NCBI GenBank assembly: GCA_963702835.1
Contig: OY969762.1
Location: 2,170,001-2,234,000, forward strand
Direction: 5' to 3'
Length of the DNA: 64,000 nt
Source of the DNA: JAFGAV01 sp041479055
GTDB lineage: Bacteria > Acidobacteriota > Aminicenantia > Aminicenantales > JAFGAV01
This document shows, piece by piece, positions 1 to 9,782 of this stretch; the first letter of the stretch is position 1, and every line of letters starts with the position of its first letter. The position numbers and the translations under genes are program-made. A model generated the notes under the pieces. The model worked only from the letters and a program-made list of their open reading frames with translations. It was not told the origin of the DNA and did not search any database.

Positions 1-710
1 TTCAAGTCGCGGCTGCGGGAATCGGAGGCCAGTGGCTGGATGTATTTCCAGGAAAGCAACCTCTCCTGGGGATGGTTGCCGAACAGCCAATCGGTGAAGG
101 AGTCCACGGCACGCAGCCAGCCCAGCCGGCGGAAGAGGCCGCGGGCCCCGTAGTCCACATGGACCAGGCGCAGCTCATGGTTGACGGACAGAAGATGGAT
201 GTCGTTGACACGCTCGATTTTGGCTCCCAAAGTGTCCACGACCTGCTTGTCCAGGAGATCCTCCCGAAGCAGGATTTCCTCCTGGCCCACGCTCAGGGGT
301 CGGAGGGCCGGCTCGGCTTCAGCCCGGAGGCGGATAAGACGGCCGCTCAGGCTTTCCACCAAGGACCAGTCCAACTCCCAATATTTGCGGCGCTTCTTGA
401 TGACGATGGCCGCGACTTTGGGAAAAAGCTCGCCCAGTCTGACCTTGAAGTCGGATAGCCGGCCGACCGGCTTTGCCGAACCGGCCAAAATCCAGCGGCC
501 CAAAAAATCGGAGAAATAATGGAAGAGCTGTCCGCTGTTCTCCTGATAATTTTTGAGGGCCACTCCGTTCAGGCGGCCGGCCTGGGAGTTTTGCTCGATC
601 GGCTCCATCTCAAACTCCGGAAGTTTTCCCAAAAGGCTTATAGCATAGAATCGGGCGACAGACAACCAATTGACGAGCTGGATAGCATCTCCAATTGCGT
701 GATCTAGCAT
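1..710 (-). CDS. PRC-barrel protein of the MgtE_N/CBS type, C-terminus beyond window
   Basis: Minus-strand frame open from ATG at 710 to the window edge (236 codons), with an in-frame TGA directly before the ATG. Residues about 76-140 and 145-190 look like two PRC-barrel halves; the second carries LLREDLLDKQVVDTLGAKIE followed by RVNDIHLL and HELRLVHVDYG, which is typical of cytoplasmic proteins that continue into MgtE intracellular N and CBS domains and are often found with Nramp-like metal transporters. The later domains would lie outside the window, so magnesium or manganese homeostasis is inference. No good Shine-Dalgarno precedes the ATG; an internal ATG at residue 36 is an alternative start. 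An Nramp-like transporter lies at 26283-27542 but is not adjacent. Confidence 0.6.
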   Translation of the reverse strand, partial: MLDHAIGDAIQLVNWLSVARFYAISLLGKLPEFEMEPIEQNSQAGRLNGVALKNYQENSGQLFHYFSDFLGRWILAGSAKPVGRLSDFKVRLGELFPKVAAIVIKKRRKYWELDWSLVESLSGRLIRLRAEAEPALRPLSVGQEEILLREDLLDKQVVDTLGAKIERVNDIHLLSVNHELRLVHVDYGARGLFRRLGWLRAVDSFTDWLFGNHPQERLLSWKYIQPLASDSRSRDL

Positions 711-720
711 TCAAGAAGAG

Positions 721-792
721 GAGGGGTCCTGTCACGGCTCCTCCCCATCCGTGCTCGCCAGGCTGCGCGCGGGTGGGGAGCCCCTCCGCCGG
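721..792. repeat. Palindromic repeat, family 2, copy 1
   Basis: Begins GAGGGGTCCTGTCACGGCTC and ends GGGTGGGGAGCCCCTCCGCC. The outer arms GAGGGG and CCCCTC are complementary, as are the inner arms CTCCCCATCCG and CGGGTGGGGAG with one mismatch. The same start and end sequences recur at 26011-26088, and a partial start recurs at 51992. Confidence 0.6.
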
Positions 793-797
793 CCTTT

Positions 798-883
798 CCG
801 AAGACACCAACCTCTTGCCCCCTTGATTCCAAGGGGGCAGGGGGGATTAATATTTTTTCAATCAAATCAAAAGGTGTCTTCGG
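798..883 (+). repeat. Nested inverted repeat, family 1, copy 1
   Basis: Bounded by perfect 11-base terminal inverted repeats, CCGAAGACACC at 798-808 and GGTGTCTTCGG at 873-883. Near the left arm is an internal hairpin, TGCCCCCTT/AAGGGGGCA with loop GATTCC, followed by GGGGGGATTAA. A homologous 90-base element in the opposite orientation lies at 43285-43374. It codes for nothing and resembles a miniature inverted-repeat element. Confidence 0.7.
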
Positions 884-1040
884 CAGCCACCCCTCCCCAC
901 GTATCACACGTTTGGAGATGCTTTCGCCGAGCTGCCACGATTGGAGTTACTTCTCCTCATGGTGAAATAAGCTGGGGCCCGTGGCTGCCGGGAATTTGAA
1001 TTGGCTGCGCCCGGCCGGGTGAAGAATGGCTGAGGCCGCC

Positions 1041-1892
1041 CTACCGCCGGTAGAGGTAGATGCTGTGCTCCTTGCCCTCCATGTCCGGCACCGTCTCGGC
1101 CCGGACTTGTTTGGCCTCCCAGCCGGGGATGTGATAGTTGTGGGAGACAACATTGGTGCCCGGCCGGAGCTCGCTCTCAAACTTTGGCCGCAGGAGCGCG
1201 TTCGACTCGGGCAGAAGGTAGAGGCTAACCACGGTGGCCCGGGAAATGTCCACCTTCATGGCATCAGCTTCCCGGAACTCGACCATCTTCTGGACGCCGG
1301 CGCGCTTGGCGCTTTGGCGCGACTCACGGATGCGCTGCGGGTCGATATCGATGCCCACGCCGCGGCAACCGTACTTCCGGGCGGCGGTGATGACGATCCG
1401 CCCGTCTCCGCAGCCTAGATCGTACAGGACATCGGAAGACTTCACCTCGGCCATCTCCAGCATCTTGTCCACCACCTCCATGGGGGTGGGCACAAAAGGC
1501 GCCAGGTCCTCCACCCCCTGCCAGCCGTGCGATCCTTCGTAGATCTCCAGCAGGCCGCCCTCGTTAAGGCGGAGAGAGTAGGGCTTGCCGGGAAAAAGCC
1601 TATGGACGATGGACCGGCCTTCCCGTCTGAAAGAGATGTCCAGCGGGGCGCTGGTGGGCAGGCGGTGAATGGCGCCCGGCTTGATGACCCGTTCTTGGGG
1701 CGGGGCCTGGGAATCGGCCGGGGTGATGTCGTAGTGAACGATGTCGGCCGTGACGTTGCGGATGGAAATTTCGCCGGCTTCGACGCCCGGCGAGCTTTCC
1801 GCTCGTTCCGCCGGCTTGTGGGTCAGGAGGATAATGCCGACGGTCAGCAAGACGATAACAACGATGAGGCCGATGATCAGTTTTTTTCTCAT
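1041..1892 (-). CDS. Membrane-anchored class I SAM methyltransferase
   Basis: 283 residues. An N-terminal hydrophobic anchor (about 5-24, preceded by MRKK) is followed by a roughly 100-residue region without recognised motifs. The methyltransferase domain starts with VPTPMEVVDKMLEMAEV (about 134-150) and motif I DLGCGDGR at 158-165, then GVGIDIDP. The VPTP-x-EVV lead-in and the later VVSLYLLPES resemble the FAM173/ATPSCKMT and archaeal aKMT lysine methyltransferases, so protein lysine methylation is a reasonable but unproven guess. Basic residues before the anchor predict N-in/C-out topology, which would put a SAM-dependent domain in the periplasm, so the true topology is worth testing. It is divergent from the epimerase gene with an 88-base spacer. 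Confidence 0.75.
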   Translation of the reverse strand: MRKKLIIGLIVVIVLLTVGIILLTHKPAERAESSPGVEAGEISIRNVTADIVHYDITPADSQAPPQERVIKPGAIHRLPTSAPLDISFRREGRSIVHRLFPGKPYSLRLNEGGLLEIYEGSHGWQGVEDLAPFVPTPMEVVDKMLEMAEVKSSDVLYDLGCGDGRIVITAARKYGCRGVGIDIDPQRIRESRQSAKRAGVQKMVEFREADAMKVDISRATVVSLYLLPESNALLRPKFESELRPGTNVVSHNYHIPGWEAKQVRAETVPDMEGKEHSIYLYRR

Positions 1893-1980
1893 TTCTTTCT
1901 CTCCAGGTGACCCGGGCCGCTCAAAAGAACACTAGCACGACCGTTCACCGACGGTCAAGGAATGAGTCTATCATGGTAAA

Positions 1981-2967
1981 ATGGGTCCAACCATGAGAGC
2001 GCTCGTCACCGGGGCCAGCGGGTTTATCGGCGGTCATCTGGCCGCGGAACTGGCCCGGCGCGGCTATGAGGTCCGCGCTCTTATCCGGCCGACCTCAAAC
2101 CTCCGCTGGCTGGAACAGACGGGCCTGACCCTAGCTCGGGGAGATTTGGGGGACAAGTCTTCCTTGAGGGAAGCTGCGGCCGGGGCCGACCTCGTCTTCC
2201 ACCTGGCCGCTGTCATCCATGCCCCCGGCTGGGAGAAACACCGGGCGGTCAACGTCGAAGGAACGGAAAACCTGTTGGCCGCTTGCGAGGAGGCCGCGCC
2301 CCGGCTTCAAAGGTTCGTTTTTGTCTCCAGCATCTCGGCCTCGGGGCCGAGCCTCAAGGGCCGGCCGAAAACGGAAGAAGACGCCTGCCGGCCCATCTCC
2401 GCTTACGGCCAAACCAAACTCCTGGCCGAAGAAATTGTCCGGGGCTACGGCACTAAATTCCCGGTGGTCATCCTCCGGCCGCCCAACGTCCTGGGCGCCC
2501 GGGAAAGAGAAGTCCAGGCCGTTCTCCGCGCGCTGCAGTATCGGGTCAAGCCGCTCTTAGGCACCAAGGATAAACAGACGAGCTTCATCATGGTCGAGGA
2601 TTTGGTGGAGGCCATCCTTCTCTGCGCCGAAAAAAAAGAGGCGGCCGGCCAAACCTTTCACGTCACCGATGGCCGGGCCTATAGCTGGCGCGAACCGTTG
2701 GACATTCTCAGCCGGCTGCTGGGCCGCCGCTGCCTGCCCCTGCCCTACGGCCTGCTCTACACCTTGGCCGGGTTGGCCGAGCTCTCCTTCAAGCTGCTGG
2801 GCCGGAGGCCGCCCCTCCGCCGCAGCTCCCTGCGCAGCATCCACGACCACTATTGGATCTTCGACAGCTCGAAAATCGAGCGGGAACTGGGTTTTCGTCC
2901 CCGGCTGACGCTCGAGGAAGGGCTTCGCCGGGTTGTGGCCCAGAGCGGGCTCAGCCCTGGGCAATGA
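1981..2967 (+). CDS. NAD(P)-dependent epimerase/dehydratase (extended SDR)
   Basis: 328 residues. The N-terminal Rossmann motif GASGFIG is at 11-17, the serine region VSSISASG near 115-122, and the catalytic pair YGQTK (Y142, K146) follows. This set is typical of extended short-chain dehydrogenases such as NAD-dependent sugar epimerases, dihydroflavonol-reductase-like and 3-beta-HSD-like enzymes. The substrate cannot be told. Start: ATG 1981 gives MGPTMRALVTG; the in-frame ATG at 1993 gives the more usual MRALVTG, and neither has a clear ribosome site. Its 3' end overlaps the end of the convergent ATPase gene by 17 bases, leaving no terminator space. Confidence 0.85.
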   Translation: MGPTMRALVTGASGFIGGHLAAELARRGYEVRALIRPTSNLRWLEQTGLTLARGDLGDKSSLREAAAGADLVFHLAAVIHAPGWEKHRAVNVEGTENLLAACEEAAPRLQRFVFVSSISASGPSLKGRPKTEEDACRPISAYGQTKLLAEEIVRGYGTKFPVVILRPPNVLGAREREVQAVLRALQYRVKPLLGTKDKQTSFIMVEDLVEAILLCAEKKEAAGQTFHVTDGRAYSWREPLDILSRLLGRRCLPLPYGLLYTLAGLAELSFKLLGRRPPLRRSSLRSIHDHYWIFDSSKIERELGFRPRLTLEEGLRRVVAQSGLSPGQ

Positions 2968-3655
2968 GCAGGGTGCGGGGGTCGAGCTCCAAATGGATCT
3001 CGCTCACCGGAAAGCCGTGATCCTTAACCAGTTTTAATCGGACATGCTCGCCTTCAGATTGAAGGGTGATGAGCACGGCCACTTCCTCCAGGAACGGATG
3101 AAGGAGGCGGGGCACGCCCCGTTCGTCGAACAGGGGATCATCCCCCCGGAGCGAGGCGCTGAACCAGACCTCCAAGCCCAACCGGCCGGCGAACTCCTTG
3201 AACTTGCGCAGGTCATCCGGCGTGCCCAGTCCGAAATCGAAGCCGTCGACGATGAGCGTGTCTGCGGCGAACCTGCCGTGAACGATCATGGCCTCCAGGC
3301 TCCGCAGGACCTGTTCGGTCCGGGCGCCGTCCTGGTTGAAGTTCATGATAACCCGATTCCGGATGAGATCGTCATGGAACTCGAGCGGCCGACTCCCGGT
3401 CGCGATTTTTGGCCAGCTCCTTGAAGATGTCTTCGTACCAGTTGATGATGTGTCCACCCGGGCTCGCATAGGTGACATGGATGACGGGCTTGCCCTGGAG
3501 AAGCTTGTCGGTGGCGATGTGGACCAGGCAGGCCGTCTTGCCGACGCCTTTGCGCGAGGCCAGCACACCGATGTTCCCCTTGCCCAGCCCGCCGTGGATC
3601 GAGCTTTCCAGGATGCGGAGCGGGCTCCTCTTGAACAATTCTTCGCTGGGACCAT
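2951..3655 (-). pseudogene. RecA-like P-loop ATPase gene with two frameshifts
   Basis: Start ATG 3655 follows AGGGAGGG at good spacing, but the protein reads correctly only after a one-base frame change just behind the start, giving PSEELFKRSPLRILESSIHG and then a Walker A SRKGVGKTA. A second shift near 3385 moves the reading into the frame that ends at 2951; there DTLIVDGFDFG looks like a Walker B. The joined product (about 230 residues) resembles a KaiC/RadA-type ATPase often labelled cytoplasmic protein in Deltaproteobacteria; the function is unknown to me. It begins right after the EF-G stop and shares that gene's dense single-base indels, so local sequence error is as likely as real decay. 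Confidence 0.6.
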
Positions 3656-3673
3656 GTGCCTTAGTCCCTCCCT

Positions 3674-5775
3674 TTATTTCGAAGCCTGGCTGAGTCTTGC
3701 CGTATTTTCCCGGTACTCGGCGATGAGCGCCTCGGCCGCGGCCGCCGGCACTCGCGCGTACTTCAGGAATTCCATCGTGAACTCCGCTTTGCCCTGGGTC
3801 AGGGAGCGGAGCACGGTGGAGTAACCGAACATCTCGCCCAGCGGGACCTCGGCGTCGACGCGGGCGAACAGGCCGTCCTCGACCGAACTGACGATGACCC
3901 CCCGTCGCTGGTTGATGCTGCCGAAGACGATGCCGGCGAACTCCGTCGGGCCCTTCCACCGAAACCTTCATGATGGGCTCCAGGGCAACGGGCTTGGCCC
4001 TCTCATAGGCCTGCCAAAAAGCGCCCTGGGCGGCGGCCTGGAAAGCGATGTCCGAGGAATCGACCGGGTGAGATTGGCCGTCATTAGAGTGACCCGGATG
4101 CCGACGATGGGAAAGCCGATCAGCCGGCCCTTGCTCAGGCGCGGCCCGGAACCCCTTGTCGCAGGAGGGATGAACTCCCGAGGGATGCGGCCGCCCTCTG
4201 ACTTCATTCACGAAACTCATAGTTCCCCTCGGCCAGTGGCTCAAGAGTGCCCATGACCCGGCCATATTGGCCGGCGCCGCCCGTCTGCTTCTTGTGGGTG
4301 TAGTCGAAGTCGACCCTATGGGTGATGGACTCGCGGTAGGCCACCTGGGGCCTGCCCGTCCGAACCTCGGCCCGGTACTCCCGTTTCATGCGCTCGATAT
4401 AGACTTCCAGATGCAGCTCGCCCATGCCCTGGATGATAGTCTGATTGGATTCCGGGTCGACATATGTCCTAAAGGTGGGGTCTTCCTTGGTGAACCGGCC
4501 CAGGGCCTTGGCCAGGTTGTCGCGGAGTTCTTCTCCACCGGCTCAATGGCCAGGGAGATGACCGGCTCGGGCACATAGATGGCGGTCATGGCCAGGTCAA
4601 GGCCCGGCTTGACGAACGTGTCGCCCGACTGGCATTCGAGCCGAACAGGGCGACGATGTCGCCGCGCCCGCCTCCTCGATGTCCTCCATGCTGTCGGCAT
4701 GCATGCGGGCCAGGCGGCCGACCTGCAGGCGCTGTCGGGAGCGGGTGTTGAAAAGCTCACGCCCTTCCGCATGCTGCCCTGATAGACGCGGATATAGGTC
4801 AGCTGGCCGTAAGGGCCCGTCCTCAAGCTTAAAGGCCAGGGCGACGGTGTGGGCCGCGTGGTCGGCCGCGAGCATGACTTCTTGACCTTCTCGCTCCAGG
4901 TCCAATAGCGATGTTCTCGACCTCGCTCGGGTCGGGCAGGTAGTCGACACACTGCGTCCAGCAGAGGCTGGACGCCCTTGTTCTTGTAGGCCGAGCCCAT
5001 GAAGACACGGGCGTCAACTCGCGGCAGATGGTGCCCTGGCGAGGGCCTTGCGGATCATATCCTCGGTTTCCCGGCCCTCCAGGACCGCGGCGATGAGCTC
5101 GTCGGAAAACAAGCGAGACCGCATCCAGCATCTCCTCCCGCTTGCGGCGGGCCTGCTCCGCAAGCTCGGCCGGGATCTCTTCCTGACGAATCGTTTCCCC
5201 GTCCTTGCCCTCGAAATAAAGGGCCTTCATCAAGACGAGGTCAACCACTCCTCGATGGTCGATCCTCCAGGCCGATGGGCGATTGGAGCAGGACCGCGTT
5301 TAACCCCAGCTGCTCGGCGAGCTGGTCCCTGACTTTGAGGGGATTGGCGCCCACCCGGTCCAGCTTGTTGATGAAGCCCAGGCTGGGGAACGTGGTAGCG
5401 TTTGAGCTGGCGGTCCACGGTGATAGTCTGGGATTGGACCCCGCCCACGGCGCATAAAACCAGGATGGCTCCGTCGAGGACTCGAAGGGCCCGCTCTACT
5501 TCGATGGTGAAATCCACGTGGCCGGGCGTGTCGATAATGTTGATGGACCGGTCGGCCCAGGTGACGTTGGTGGCGGCCGAGGAAATGGTGATGCCGCGCT
5601 CCCTTTCCAGGTCCATGAGTCCATGGTGGCGCCGACGCCGTCTTTGCCCTTGACCTCATGCATCCTGTGCGATTTTCTTGCAGTAGAAGAGGATACGTTC
5701 GGTCAGCGTCGTCTTGCCGGAATCGATATGGGCGCTGATCCCGATATTGCGCATATGAGAGATATCTGTCATCAT
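3674..5775 (-). pseudogene. fusA: Elongation factor G (spdEFG type), broken by many frameshifts
   Basis: The pieces join into one EF-G of normal length. From ATG 5775 (or 5772) come SHMRNIGISAHIDSGKTTLT (G1), MHEVKGKDGVGATMDS, DLERERGITISSAA, INIIDTPGHVDFTIEVERAL (G3), GFINKLDRVGANP (G4), later GELHLEVYIERMKREYRAEV, and the end EYRENTARLSQASK with TAA at 3674. I count at least fifteen single-base frame changes, for example near 5665, 5618, 5380, 5248, 5125, 4670, 4530 and 4210. Many fall in short homopolymers, and conserved motifs resume intact each time. EF-G drives ribosomal translocation. The HEVKGKDGVGATMDS signature marks the spirochete/planctomycete/mitochondrial-like class. Protein conservation despite broken frames points to assembly error more than decay. 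Confidence 0.8.
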
Positions 5776-6037
5776 GAAAAGCCTTCCCGGTGCTGAAGCA
5801 GGGGGGGTTTTACTCGGATCCAAAAAGCGTTCGAGTAAGTGCGTATTATACTCAACCACGCGGCCTTTGACAAGAAGAACCAGGAGGTAAAATTATTTTG
5901 CACCCGAATCCAATATATTGTACCCATTTTTTTGGCGATATCCGGAAACCTTTATAAGACTTCAATCGTAGTTATTGATGAAAGACGCACTCTATCGTGT
6001 TTGGCCTGAAGAGGCTTGGAGAAAAAGGAGATTTAGG

Positions 6038-8710
6038 GTGAGAAAGATAATATCGATGCTGATGATCCTGGCCCTGCCGCTGGTTCTCACAGCCAAGACC
6101 AAATCAAAGGATCAAACTCCGCCGGCCGCGCCGGCGGCCCAAAAAATAGTCAAGGCTGTCCGGACCGAAGAACCGATCACGATTGACGGCCGGCTGGAGG
6201 AAAAAGTCTGGAACAATGAGGCCAGCGACGGCTTCACCCAGAACGATCCCAAGGACGGCGAGCCGTCCACCGAGCAGACAAAGGTCTGGGTGGCCTACGA
6301 CGAAAAAGCGTTGTATGTGGCGGCCTACTGCTACGACAGCCAGCCGGATAAGATCATCGGCCGCCTGGGCCGGCGCGATTCTCAGGTCGATTCCGACTGG
6401 TTCCTCATCGCCGTCGATCCCTACTGTGACAAGAGGACGGGCTACCAGTTCGGCGTCAACCCGGCGGGCACGATCACGGACTCGACGCTTTCCAACGACG
6501 TGAACGAGGACGACTCCTGGGACGGCGTCTGGGAGGCCAAGGCCGAGGTCAACGGCCAGGGCTGGATCGTAGAAATAAAAATCCCCTTCAACCAGCTGCG
6601 CTTCCCGAGCCAGGACGAATATGTCTGGGGCGTGAACTTCCGCCGCGTCATCAAGCGCAAGAACGAAGTGGCCAGCTTCGCCTGGGTGCCCAAGAGCGAG
6701 CCGGCCTTTGTCTCGAAGTTCGCCAGGCTGGAGGGCATCCACGGCATCCGGCCCGGCCGTCATATTGAATTTTTACCCTACGCCACAGGCCAGGCCCAGT
6801 TCCGGCCCGAGGAGCAGGGCAATCCTTTTGAGACCGGGCAGCGGCTCGGGGGCAATGCGGGGTTCGACCTCAAGGTCGGCCTGATGAGCAACCTGACCCT
6901 GGACGCCACGGTCAACCCTGATTTCGGCCAGGTCGAGGTCGACCCGGCTGTCATCAACCTCTCTGCCTATGAGACCTACTACCAGGAAAAACGGCCTTTC
7001 TTTATCGAGGGCGCTTCCATCTTCAACGGCTTCGGCAGCGGCGGCCTGTATTTAAACGCTAACTTCAACTGGCCCAGCCCGACTTTCTTCTACAGTCGGC
7101 GCATCGGCCGGGCCCCGCAAGGCTACGTGACCGAGGAGGGATACACCAGTTTTCCCGACCGGACGACCATTCTGGGCGCGGCCAAACTCACCGGCAAGCT
7201 GGGGACCTGGAATGTGGGTTTCATCAGCGCCCTGACAGCCAGCGAGTTTGCTGAGATCGACCAGAGCGGCGCACGGCTCAAGCAGGAGGTGGAGCCCTTC
7301 TCTTTCTACGGCGTGGTTCGCGCCCAGAAAGACATTGATAAAGGCCGGAGCGGTATCGGCCTCATGGCCACAGGCGTCCTGCGCGACAATGATGCTCCCA
7401 CATTAAATGGCATCCTCAACCGCAACGCCTTCAGCCTGGCCGTTGACGGCTGGCATTTCCTGGACAAAGACCGCAACTGGGTCATGGGCGGCTGGCTGGG
7501 CGGCACGCGGATCGAGGGATCTGCCGAAGATATCCTCCGCCTCCAGTATTCCTCCATGCATTACTTCCAACGCCCGGATGCCGACCACCTGAAGGTGGAC
7601 CCCAGCGCGACTTCTATGACCGGCTGGGGCGGCAAATTCTCCCTGGCCAAGCAGAATGGCAATTGGATCGGCGTGGCTTCGATCGGCGTCCTGTCCCCCG
7701 GATTCGATCCCAATGACCTTGGGTTCCAATACAACGCCTCCGATATCATCAACTTTATGGTCCTGCCCGGATATCAGTGGACGAAGCCCGGCAAGGTTTT
7801 CCGCTATGCCCTGGTCGCCGCTGGCTACGGCCGCAACATGGATTTCGGCGGCAACAGGTTCTGGGAACTGGGCATCGTCCTTTTCCAGGCGGAGCTCTGG
7901 AATTTCTGGAGCCTCAACATCGAGGCGTGTTACAACCCTGAAGCCCTGAGCAAGACGCTCACCCGCGGCGGCCCCATGGCCCTCATTCCCTACGGCTACC
8001 AGGTCGACGGCTATCTGTCGTCTGACAGCCGGAAGCCGGTGGTCATGGAGAGCTCGTTTTATACGTACGTTCGTCCTGCTACAGGCTCCGAATGGAACGT
8101 CTACCTCGGCCTTCGCTGGAAGCCGGCCTCGAACATCAATTTTTCCGTAGGGCCGTCGCTGGCCAATGAGACGAACAGCATTCAATGGGTGACCCAAGTT
8201 TCAGACCCCTTGATGACTTCGACCTTCGGAACACGATACATCTTCGGCCGCCTGGCCCAGAAGACGATCGCCGTCGATATCCGCCTGGACTGGACCTTCA
8301 CCCCCCGGCTGACGCTCCAGGCCTACCTGCAGCCCTTCCTGGCCGTGGGCCAGTATAACGAATTCAAGGAACTGGCCAGGCCTAAAAGCTTCGACTGGAA
8401 CATCTACGGACGAAACGGCTCGACCATCGGAACGGCCGACGGCGCTTACGTTGTGGACCCCGACGGCCAAGGGCCGGCCGAAGCCTTCGCCTTCGACAAC
8501 CCCGACTTCAACTATAAGTCCCTGCGCGGCACGGTCGTGCTCCGCTGGGAGTATCTCCCCGGCTCATTGTTCTACCTGGTCTGGACCCAGAACCGCGCCG
8601 ACTATGCCCACCCGGGTGATTTCCAGTTCCGCCGCGACCTGGGCGACCTCTTAACCGCCCCGGGCGACAACATCTTTCTCTTCAAAGCCTCCTACCGCTG
8701 GAACATGTAA
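6038..8710 (+). CDS. DUF5916 outer-membrane protein with CBM9-like N-terminus
   Basis: About 890 residues from GTG 6038, chosen because AAAAAGGAG lies 7 bases upstream and the product then starts with a signal peptide (VRKIISMLMILALPLVLTA). An upstream in-frame ATG at 5975 would add a charged, unlikely leader. Residues about 45-230 resemble a carbohydrate-binding module 9-like domain (ITIDGRLEEKVWNNEA, ALYVAAYCYDS, VEIKIPFNQLRF). The rest has the alternating aromatic/polar pattern of a large beta-barrel (VNPDFGQVEVDPAVINLSAY, PFFIEGASIF), the hallmark of DUF5916. It probably sits in the outer membrane; ligand unknown. Its last 60 bases overlap the end of the convergent sulfotransferase gene. 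Confidence 0.85.
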   Translation: MRKIISMLMILALPLVLTAKTKSKDQTPPAAPAAQKIVKAVRTEEPITIDGRLEEKVWNNEASDGFTQNDPKDGEPSTEQTKVWVAYDEKALYVAAYCYDSQPDKIIGRLGRRDSQVDSDWFLIAVDPYCDKRTGYQFGVNPAGTITDSTLSNDVNEDDSWDGVWEAKAEVNGQGWIVEIKIPFNQLRFPSQDEYVWGVNFRRVIKRKNEVASFAWVPKSEPAFVSKFARLEGIHGIRPGRHIEFLPYATGQAQFRPEEQGNPFETGQRLGGNAGFDLKVGLMSNLTLDATVNPDFGQVEVDPAVINLSAYETYYQEKRPFFIEGASIFNGFGSGGLYLNANFNWPSPTFFYSRRIGRAPQGYVTEEGYTSFPDRTTILGAAKLTGKLGTWNVGFISALTASEFAEIDQSGARLKQEVEPFSFYGVVRAQKDIDKGRSGIGLMATGVLRDNDAPTLNGILNRNAFSLAVDGWHFLDKDRNWVMGGWLGGTRIEGSAEDILRLQYSSMHYFQRPDADHLKVDPSATSMTGWGGKFSLAKQNGNWIGVASIGVLSPGFDPNDLGFQYNASDIINFMVLPGYQWTKPGKVFRYALVAAGYGRNMDFGGNRFWELGIVLFQAELWNFWSLNIEACYNPEALSKTLTRGGPMALIPYGYQVDGYLSSDSRKPVVMESSFYTYVRPATGSEWNVYLGLRWKPASNINFSVGPSLANETNSIQWVTQVSDPLMTSTFGTRYIFGRLAQKTIAVDIRLDWTFTPRLTLQAYLQPFLAVGQYNEFKELARPKSFDWNIYGRNGSTIGTADGAYVVDPDGQGPAEAFAFDNPDFNYKSLRGTVVLRWEYLPGSLFYLVWTQNRADYAHPGDFQFRRDLGDLLTAPGDNIFLFKASYRWNM

Positions 8711-9781
8711 GTAGCCATACCGCTCCAAATAGGGGCGGCATTCTTCCGTGATGCGGCGGCGCAGGGCCGGAGAGAGCTCCCAGTCTCGGCCCCGGTAATG
8801 CGGATGGGCAGCCAGGTAACCCTCCAGGGCCGGACGCAGGCGGTCGAAATCGCCCAGGCCGAGGTCCTCGTAGACGCGTCGCATCTGGCCCAGCGGGTCA
8901 GCGGCTAAATCTTCGAAGCGCACCTGGCAAAACCGCTCCCCGGGGACCAGCCAGCGCGATTGTTCCAGCCGTTCATAGAAAAGGTTGAAGGTCTGAAAAA
9001 CGGCGCCCTCCAGGCCGGCCCAGCTTGGCCTTTGGAGAGATTGGGACTGATACAAAGTTTTCCACAAGTTGATCGTGGAGGGGATCACCGCGTACGGAGA
9101 CCGGACCATGGCGATGAAACGCGCTCCGGGAAAAAGCTCGGACAAGACTTTGACCCGGCAGGTATGCGGGGGGGATTTTAACTCCAAACGGCCTCCCCGG
9201 CGGAAGAGCACTTGTTTCAGGAAATGGGTGAATAGCTCTTTCCATCTAGTGAGCAGCCGCGGCGGCAGGTCCTCCACTTCCCAGGATTGAGGGTCAGGCA
9301 GCGGATGGTTGGGGAAGGCCAGCTTCTGGTAGGGAGACGGGGCGCCCAGGAGGCAGAGGGCGAATTCATCTTCCTGCGGAGAATCACCCGACATGGCCAT
9401 GGAATCCATCGGCCGGCGGCCGGGAATGTTCCGCCGCATGATCCAGCGTTCCACATATCCCCGCAGGTGAAGGTGGCTGGGATTCAAACATTCGCTGGTG
9501 GTGGGATAGGTAAATTGTTTATCCAGCCCGAGCAAGATGTGCAGGAGAGTCGTTCCGGTTCGCCAATGGCCGATAATAAACACGGGTGGGGGGTCTATTC
9601 GGACCGCCGCGATCTTGGGCCCGAACAGAAAACCCTGAAGGCCCGCCAGGAGCGAGTGGTAGGCGGCCGTCAGCGTGTAGAGCAACGCTTCCGGAATGTG
9701 CTGCGGGGCGACCCCGAACCGGTTTCGGGCGAGCAGCCGCCACCAGCCGGGCAGGCTGCAGCCGGCCCAGATTTTCAGCAT
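8651..9781 (-). CDS. Sulfotransferase family protein
   Basis: 376 residues. The 5'-phosphosulfate-binding loop is GHWRTGTTLL at 71-80, and the 3'-phosphate-binding region is AMVRSPYAVIPS further on, as in PAPS-dependent sulfotransferases of the Sulfotransfer_3 type. ATG 9781 follows the PKS stop after one base (TGA-C-ATG), so translation is probably coupled and the two genes form an operon. The natural reading is that the enzyme sulfates the polyketide product or a lipid made from it. An alternative, by analogy with the curacin/olefin-synthase ST-TE pair, is activation of a beta-hydroxyl for decarboxylative off-loading. The last 60 bases run antisense through the end of the DUF5916 gene. Confidence 0.85.
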   Translation of the reverse strand: MLKIWAGCSLPGWWRLLARNRFGVAPQHIPEALLYTLTAAYHSLLAGLQGFLFGPKIAAVRIDPPPVFIIGHWRTGTTLLHILLGLDKQFTYPTTSECLNPSHLHLRGYVERWIMRRNIPGRRPMDSMAMSGDSPQEDEFALCLLGAPSPYQKLAFPNHPLPDPQSWEVEDLPPRLLTRWKELFTHFLKQVLFRRGGRLELKSPPHTCRVKVLSELFPGARFIAMVRSPYAVIPSTINLWKTLYQSQSLQRPSWAGLEGAVFQTFNLFYERLEQSRWLVPGERFCQVRFEDLAADPLGQMRRVYEDLGLGDFDRLRPALEGYLAAHPHYRGRDWELSPALRRRITEECRPYLERYGYLHVPAVGGFEEKDVVARGG

Positions 9782-9782
9782 G

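Larger units (their letters stand above)
711..1040. other. Repeat-bearing intergenic region
   Basis: 330 bases without a gene between two minus-strand genes. It holds one copy of each of two palindromic repeat families (721-792 and 798-883, described separately). From 884 to 1040 I see only GC-rich sequence with no recognisable gene, terminator or promoter. Confidence 0.6.

Noticed and set aside
3674..5775. Programmed frameshifting in EF-G
   Set aside because: Far too many shifts, in both directions and without shared slippery sites; EF-G genes do not use recoding.
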